The translations under genes were made by a program, and so were the position numbers. This document shows positions 60,757 to 64,000 of a DNA stretch of 64,000 nt, in pieces. The stretch lies in NCBI RefSeq assembly GCF_030014955.1, contig NZ_JAGRPV010000001.1:496001-560000 (forward strand), read 5' to 3'. Origin of the DNA: Cohnella hashimotonis. GTDB taxonomy: Bacteria > Bacillota > Bacilli > Paenibacillales > Paenibacillaceae. A model generated the notes under the pieces. It was not told the origin of the DNA, did not search any database, and saw only the letters and a program-made list of their open reading frames with translations. Positions within the stretch are counted from its first letter, which is position 1; the number at the start of each line of letters is the position of its first letter.

Positions 60757-62883
60757 ATGCACGAAAGATGGATGCCCGGAAGATGGATGGGGAAGCTGGC
60801 CCCGTTGTTGATCTTGTTGATGCTGGCAGCCGCTGCGGCATCGCTTCCGCAGCGCGCGTTCGCGGCGGGAGACGCCGGATCGCAGCAGCCGCAACCGAAA
60901 ACGCAGTCGCAATCCCAGCCGCACGCGGCGGATGGCGCTTTGCAGATCGACGAGGCTGCCGAAGCCGGCGGGCAGAAGATCGCGCTTGACGGCGAGTGGG
61001 AATTTTACTGGAACAAGCTCCTCGAACCGCAGGACCTTCAATCAAGCCGCGTTCAGCCGTCCTACCGGACGGTTCCTTCCTCATGGGATACGCACGGATA
61101 CGGCACCTACCGACTACAGCTGCGCGTGCCCGCATCCGACGTGGGCCAGGGCAAGGCGCTCTTCATCCGTTCCGTCGGCAGCGCTTACCGGCTCTGGATC
61201 GACGGCGCGGAGATGGAGGGGCTGGGCAAGGTGGGGACCGCGCTGGGCGAAGAGCGTCCGCAGGCGCATATCAACATGGTCTTTTTCCAGCCTCGCGACC
61301 GGACGGTGGAGATCGTCATGCAGGTGTCCAACTATTCGTTCCGCGAAGGCGGGATTAACCGGGACATCGTGTACGGCGATACGGCCGCGCTCATTCCGTT
61401 CGTCCTCAAGGAACTGCTGATCGATATTTGCGTCATCGGCGGCTTTCTGATGATCGGCGTTTATCATCTGATCCTCTTCGCCATGCGCAGGAGAGACCAA
61501 GCGACGCTGTGGGTCGGTCTGCTGGCGTTGGCCGTGTCGCTGCGGACGCTGTTTATCAACGGCTACGTGTCTACGCAGCTGCTCGGCATCGAGAGCTGGG
61601 AGCTGCTCGTCAAGCTCGAATATATGAGCGAGATCGGCGGCCTCGTCGCCTGCATCTTCCTGATGAAGCGGCTGTACCCGCAGGAGACCGGGCGATGGAT
61701 GTTGAGAATCTCGCTCACCGTCACGCTCGCACTGGCGCTGTTCGTGGCGCTGACGCCGGCCCGCGTCTACACGGAGACGATGCTCCTTCAGACCGTCGTC
61801 AAGGCGGCCGTGCTGCTTTATTTTTTGTTTTATGTCGGCGTAAGGGCGTATCTGCGAAAAAGAGAAGGCGCGCTCATCCATCTCGTTGCGCTTGGCGTCA
61901 TCGTCGCGGCATCGATGAACGACATGCTGTATTATCTGCGGCTGGCCGATACGCCGGAGCTGCTCGGCTACAGCGTCATTCCTTTTATTATGGCGCAGGC
62001 AATCATCGTATCGTACCGCTATACGCAGCTGTCGACGCGCAACAACGCGCTGCTGGCGGAGATGAACCGGCTGAACGCGGAGCTGGAACACAAGGTGGCG
62101 CTGCGTACACGCAGCCTTCGCGAGGCGAACGATACCCGGACGAAGATGCTGCTTAATATCGCGCACGATCTGGGCACGCCGCTTGTCGGCATACAGACGT
62201 ATTTGCAATTAATGCTGCGGGGGAAAGCCGGGACGAATCGGGAGGTGCTGATGCAGCAACTGCTCGATCATACCGGGTATATGAAACGCCTGGTCGACGA
62301 TCTGTTCGAGCTGTCCAAGCTGGAATCGGGCGGACAGGCATTCCAATTCGAGCCGGTCGTCATGGGACCCTGGCTGGAAGCGGCGTATCGCAAGCTCGAG
62401 TCCGATCTGCGTCACGCGGGTATGACGCTGCGCCGGGGCAAGTGGCACATGGCGGCGGAGAACGGCGAAGATGCGGTCGCCGCGATCGATCCGGGCCGCA
62501 TCGCGCAGGCGCTGCAAAATTATATCGACAACGCGGTCAAGTTCAGCAGAGGCTTCGGCGAGGCGATCGAGCTCGAGGCATACGTCCGCCCGGATCCGAC
62601 GCATTCGCGAGGCATCCTTGTCATCGCCGTTCGCGATTACGGCACGGGCATTCCGGAGGAGATGCGGCCGCATGTATTCCGCCGTTTTTTCACGCAGCGG
62701 GAAAACAATGAGGGCGGCAGCGGTCTGGGGCTGGCGATCGTAAAGGAAATCGTCGAGCGGCATGGTGGCGCGGTCGGCGTCGAGAGCAAGAGGGGGGCGG
62801 GAAGCACGTTCAGCATCGCGCTGCCGCTCTTGGCCGGCACTGAGGCGGAGCGCTCGCTTCAGGTACCCGAATCAAAGCCATGA
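60757..62883 (+). CDS. 7TMR-DISM-type sensor histidine kinase
   Basis: 708 residues. A signal sequence is followed by an extracellular sandwich (about 60-200; IALDGEWEFYWNKLL, VPSSWDTHGYGTYRLQLRV, LFIRSVGSAYRLWIDG) of the 7TMR-DISM ED2 type. Seven membrane helices span about 213-425. After a coiled coil comes the kinase core: His470 in NIAHDLGTPLVGIQTYL (an HDLGTP variant of the common HELRTP), N box QNYIDNAVKFS, G1 DYGTGIPEEM, F box RRFF, and GGSGLGLAIVKEIVERHGG. Start ATG 60757 lacks a strong upstream ribosome site (GAAGAGGCGGGG). It converges on the response regulator at 62859, overlapping its 3' end by 25 bp. Confidence 0.9.
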   Translation: MHERWMPGRWMGKLAPLLILLMLAAAAASLPQRAFAAGDAGSQQPQPKTQSQSQPHAADGALQIDEAAEAGGQKIALDGEWEFYWNKLLEPQDLQSSRVQPSYRTVPSSWDTHGYGTYRLQLRVPASDVGQGKALFIRSVGSAYRLWIDGAEMEGLGKVGTALGEERPQAHINMVFFQPRDRTVEIVMQVSNYSFREGGINRDIVYGDTAALIPFVLKELLIDICVIGGFLMIGVYHLILFAMRRRDQATLWVGLLALAVSLRTLFINGYVSTQLLGIESWELLVKLEYMSEIGGLVACIFLMKRLYPQETGRWMLRISLTVTLALALFVALTPARVYTETMLLQTVVKAAVLLYFLFYVGVRAYLRKREGALIHLVALGVIVAASMNDMLYYLRLADTPELLGYSVIPFIMAQAIIVSYRYTQLSTRNNALLAEMNRLNAELEHKVALRTRSLREANDTRTKMLLNIAHDLGTPLVGIQTYLQLMLRGKAGTNREVLMQQLLDHTGYMKRLVDDLFELSKLESGGQAFQFEPVVMGPWLEAAYRKLESDLRHAGMTLRRGKWHMAAENGEDAVAAIDPGRIAQALQNYIDNAVKFSRGFGEAIELEAYVRPDPTHSRGILVIAVRDYGTGIPEEMRPHVFRRFFTQRENNEGGSGLGLAIVKEIVERHGGAVGVESKRGAGSTFSIALPLLAGTEAERSLQVPESKP

Positions 62884-63548
62884 ATATATTCGTTCAACAG
62901 CCGGGCGGCATCGTACCGGCTGTTCGCGTTTAATTTGTCGTAAATGACGGTGAGTTTGTTCTTTACCGTGCCTTCGGTGAGGGAGAGCCTGACCGCGATT
63001 TCCTTGTTGGACAGCTTGAGCATCAGAAGCGAGATCATCTGCCGTTCCTTGTGCGTGAACAGGGTATCGTGCGTCATGAACCTGTCCATCATCTGTTGCT
63101 GCCGCGCGGACTGCGAATTGTTGACGGCGTAGCGGGCGACCTTGGCCGCGACCTCCGCCGGCAGGACGAACGCATCGTTAGCGGCATCGCGAATCGTCCG
63201 GATCAGCTTGTCGATATCGAGACTTTTGAGCAAGTACCCGTTCGCCCCGCTGGCCAAGCCTTCGAATATATATTCCTCTTCGTTAAACGTCGTCAAGATG
63301 ATGATCTTCACCCGGTCGTCTTGCTTGCGAATCTCCTTGATGCAGGCAATCCCATCCATCTTGGGCATCTGCACGTCCATGAGGATGATGTCGGGCCGAA
63401 GCCGCTCCCAACTTTCAAGTGCCTCCAGGCCGTTCGCGGCAGTTCCTACGACGTTCAGATCCTCCTCGCTGTCGATGGCCAGCTGCAGGCCTCCCCGCAT
63501 CAACGCATTGTCTTCCACGATCAGCACGTTCCATGTTTTTGTCATCAC
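62859..63548 (-). CDS. NarL/FixJ-type response regulator
   Basis: 229 residues. Receiver domain with acidic residues (Glu12, Asp13) and phospho-acceptor Asp58 in IILMDVQMPKMDG, then a linker and a LuxR-type helix-turn-helix (FTHKERQMISLLMLKLSNKEIAVRLSLTEGTVKNKLTVIYDKLNANSRYDAARLL). It is the probable partner of the 7TMR-DISM-type kinase facing it, although the more usual partners for this output domain are HisKA_3 kinases. Start ATG 63548 or the next codon. It is divergent from the secreted-protein gene at 63750, a possible target. Confidence 0.92.
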   Translation of the reverse strand: MMTKTWNVLIVEDNALMRGGLQLAIDSEEDLNVVGTAANGLEALESWERLRPDIILMDVQMPKMDGIACIKEIRKQDDRVKIIILTTFNEEEYIFEGLASGANGYLLKSLDIDKLIRTIRDAANDAFVLPAEVAAKVARYAVNNSQSARQQQMMDRFMTHDTLFTHKERQMISLLMLKLSNKEIAVRLSLTEGTVKNKLTVIYDKLNANSRYDAARLLNEYIHGFDSGT

Positions 63549-63703
63549 GATGTAGGTCCTTTCCGCTTCACGGGTTGCGCAGGAAGAAGTGACTAAACGT
63601 CATTGCTGCAGTGTCTTTCCGTTACTAGGCGTAGTCTATCGTATCTATTATACTTCATATCGTTTCATACAACTTGGTTAATTATGTCGAAAGCGGCGGC
63701 TGA

Positions 63704-63717
63704 GGCAAGCGCTTACC
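63704..63717. promoter_or_regulatory. Candidate cre (CcpA) site upstream of the secreted protein
   Basis: GGCAAGCGCTTACC contains AAGCGCTT, 33 bp upstream of the TTG start at 63750. Same core as the sites at 21621 and 49225. Confidence 0.35.
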
Positions 63718-63749
63718 GTTGCGCCGCCAACCGATAGGGGGAGATTCGA

Positions 63750-64000
63750 TTGAAAATGGTGTATATCAGAAAACGAGCCGCAATCGCGGGCGCGTTGGCA
63801 TTGCTCATCGTTCTGATGACCTTCCGGATGCCGACAGCCCTGGCCGAATCCTGGAGCTTCATCGACGGCAACGGCACCACAGGACTCAACTTCGATACGA
63901 CAAAAAGCGCATCGACGCCGAGGATGGTTGATCTTAACGGAACGCTATACTCCGTATGGTCGGAGTCGATCGGTTCTACCAGCCAGATCCGGGTCAAGAA
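63750..64000 (+). CDS. Secreted protein, N-terminal fragment cut by the window end
   Basis: 83 codons are visible from TTG 63750, preceded by AGGGGGAG (ATG 63756 is an alternative). A Sec signal peptide is clear (basic YIRKRAA, then AGALALLIVLMTF, cleavage likely after PTALA near residue 32). The mature N-terminus WSFIDGNGTTGLNFDTTKSASTPRMVDLNGTLYSVWSE resembles the Kelch/beta-propeller-like repeats of large surface proteins in Paenibacillaceae, in which 'LNGTLYAAWSE' units recur. The family cannot be settled from this fragment. Confidence 0.75.
   Translation, partial: MKMVYIRKRAAIAGALALLIVLMTFRMPTALAESWSFIDGNGTTGLNFDTTKSASTPRMVDLNGTLYSVWSESIGSTSQIRVK

Overview
The window looks like chromosomal DNA from a GC-rich member of the Paenibacillaceae (Cohnella- or Paenibacillus-like Firmicutes). 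The reasons are the strong AGGAGG-type ribosome sites with many TTG/GTG starts, carbohydrate importers of the LplB/YtcP/LipO type lacking their own ATPase, YesM/YesN-type two-component genes, an iol inositol pathway, a GpsB/DivIVA-type division protein and many lipoprotein binding proteins. No rRNA, tRNA, CRISPR array or phage genes were seen.

Layout. (1) 1-8580: the 3' part of an APC permease, then a guanidine-I (ykkC) riboswitch with its terminator, driving two DUF1989 proteins, a biotin-dependent urea/guanidine carboxylase and an allophanate hydrolase. This reads as a guanidine degradation operon. (2) 8581-18740: dispersed and tandem repeats, a Bcr/CflA-type MFS exporter, a GpsB-like protein, a 992-residue DUF4962/heparinase-like protein, a MarR regulator, three VOC proteins, a lipoprotein and a DinB-like protein. 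(3) 18979-37924: an AraC-type membrane regulator, then a long co-directional gene set: binding protein, two permeases, a TIM-barrel isomerase, an unrecognised toroid-like protein, a GH88/GH105 hydrolase, and iolD, iolE, iolC, iolA, iolG, iolB. (4) 38629-45840: a PHP hydrolase, a divergent GDPD-type phosphodiesterase, a LacI regulator and a full ABC importer with its own ATPase. (5) 45861-56552: a YesM/YesN-type kinase and regulator, divergent from an LplB/YtcP/LipO importer and two related GH29-like hydrolases, one cytoplasmic and one secreted. (6) 56553-64000: tandem repeats, an intact 1554-bp IS66-family element with an 8-bp target duplication, an AraC/SDR divergent pair, a 7TMR-DISM-type kinase converging on a NarL-type regulator, and the start of a secreted protein.

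How the parts may work together. Regions 3 and 4 could form one supply chain for inositol. Region 3 couples glycan import and uronide-type hydrolysis to complete conversion of myo-inositol as far as the IolC, IolB and IolA steps. Region 4 looks made for a phosphodiester or phosphoester, and glycerophosphoinositol would link the two. This is inference from gene content. A second theme is the repeat content: palindromic quartets of a ~24-bp core recur at three intergenic loci, and at least seven tandem arrays with unit lengths of 14 to 52 bp lie between genes.
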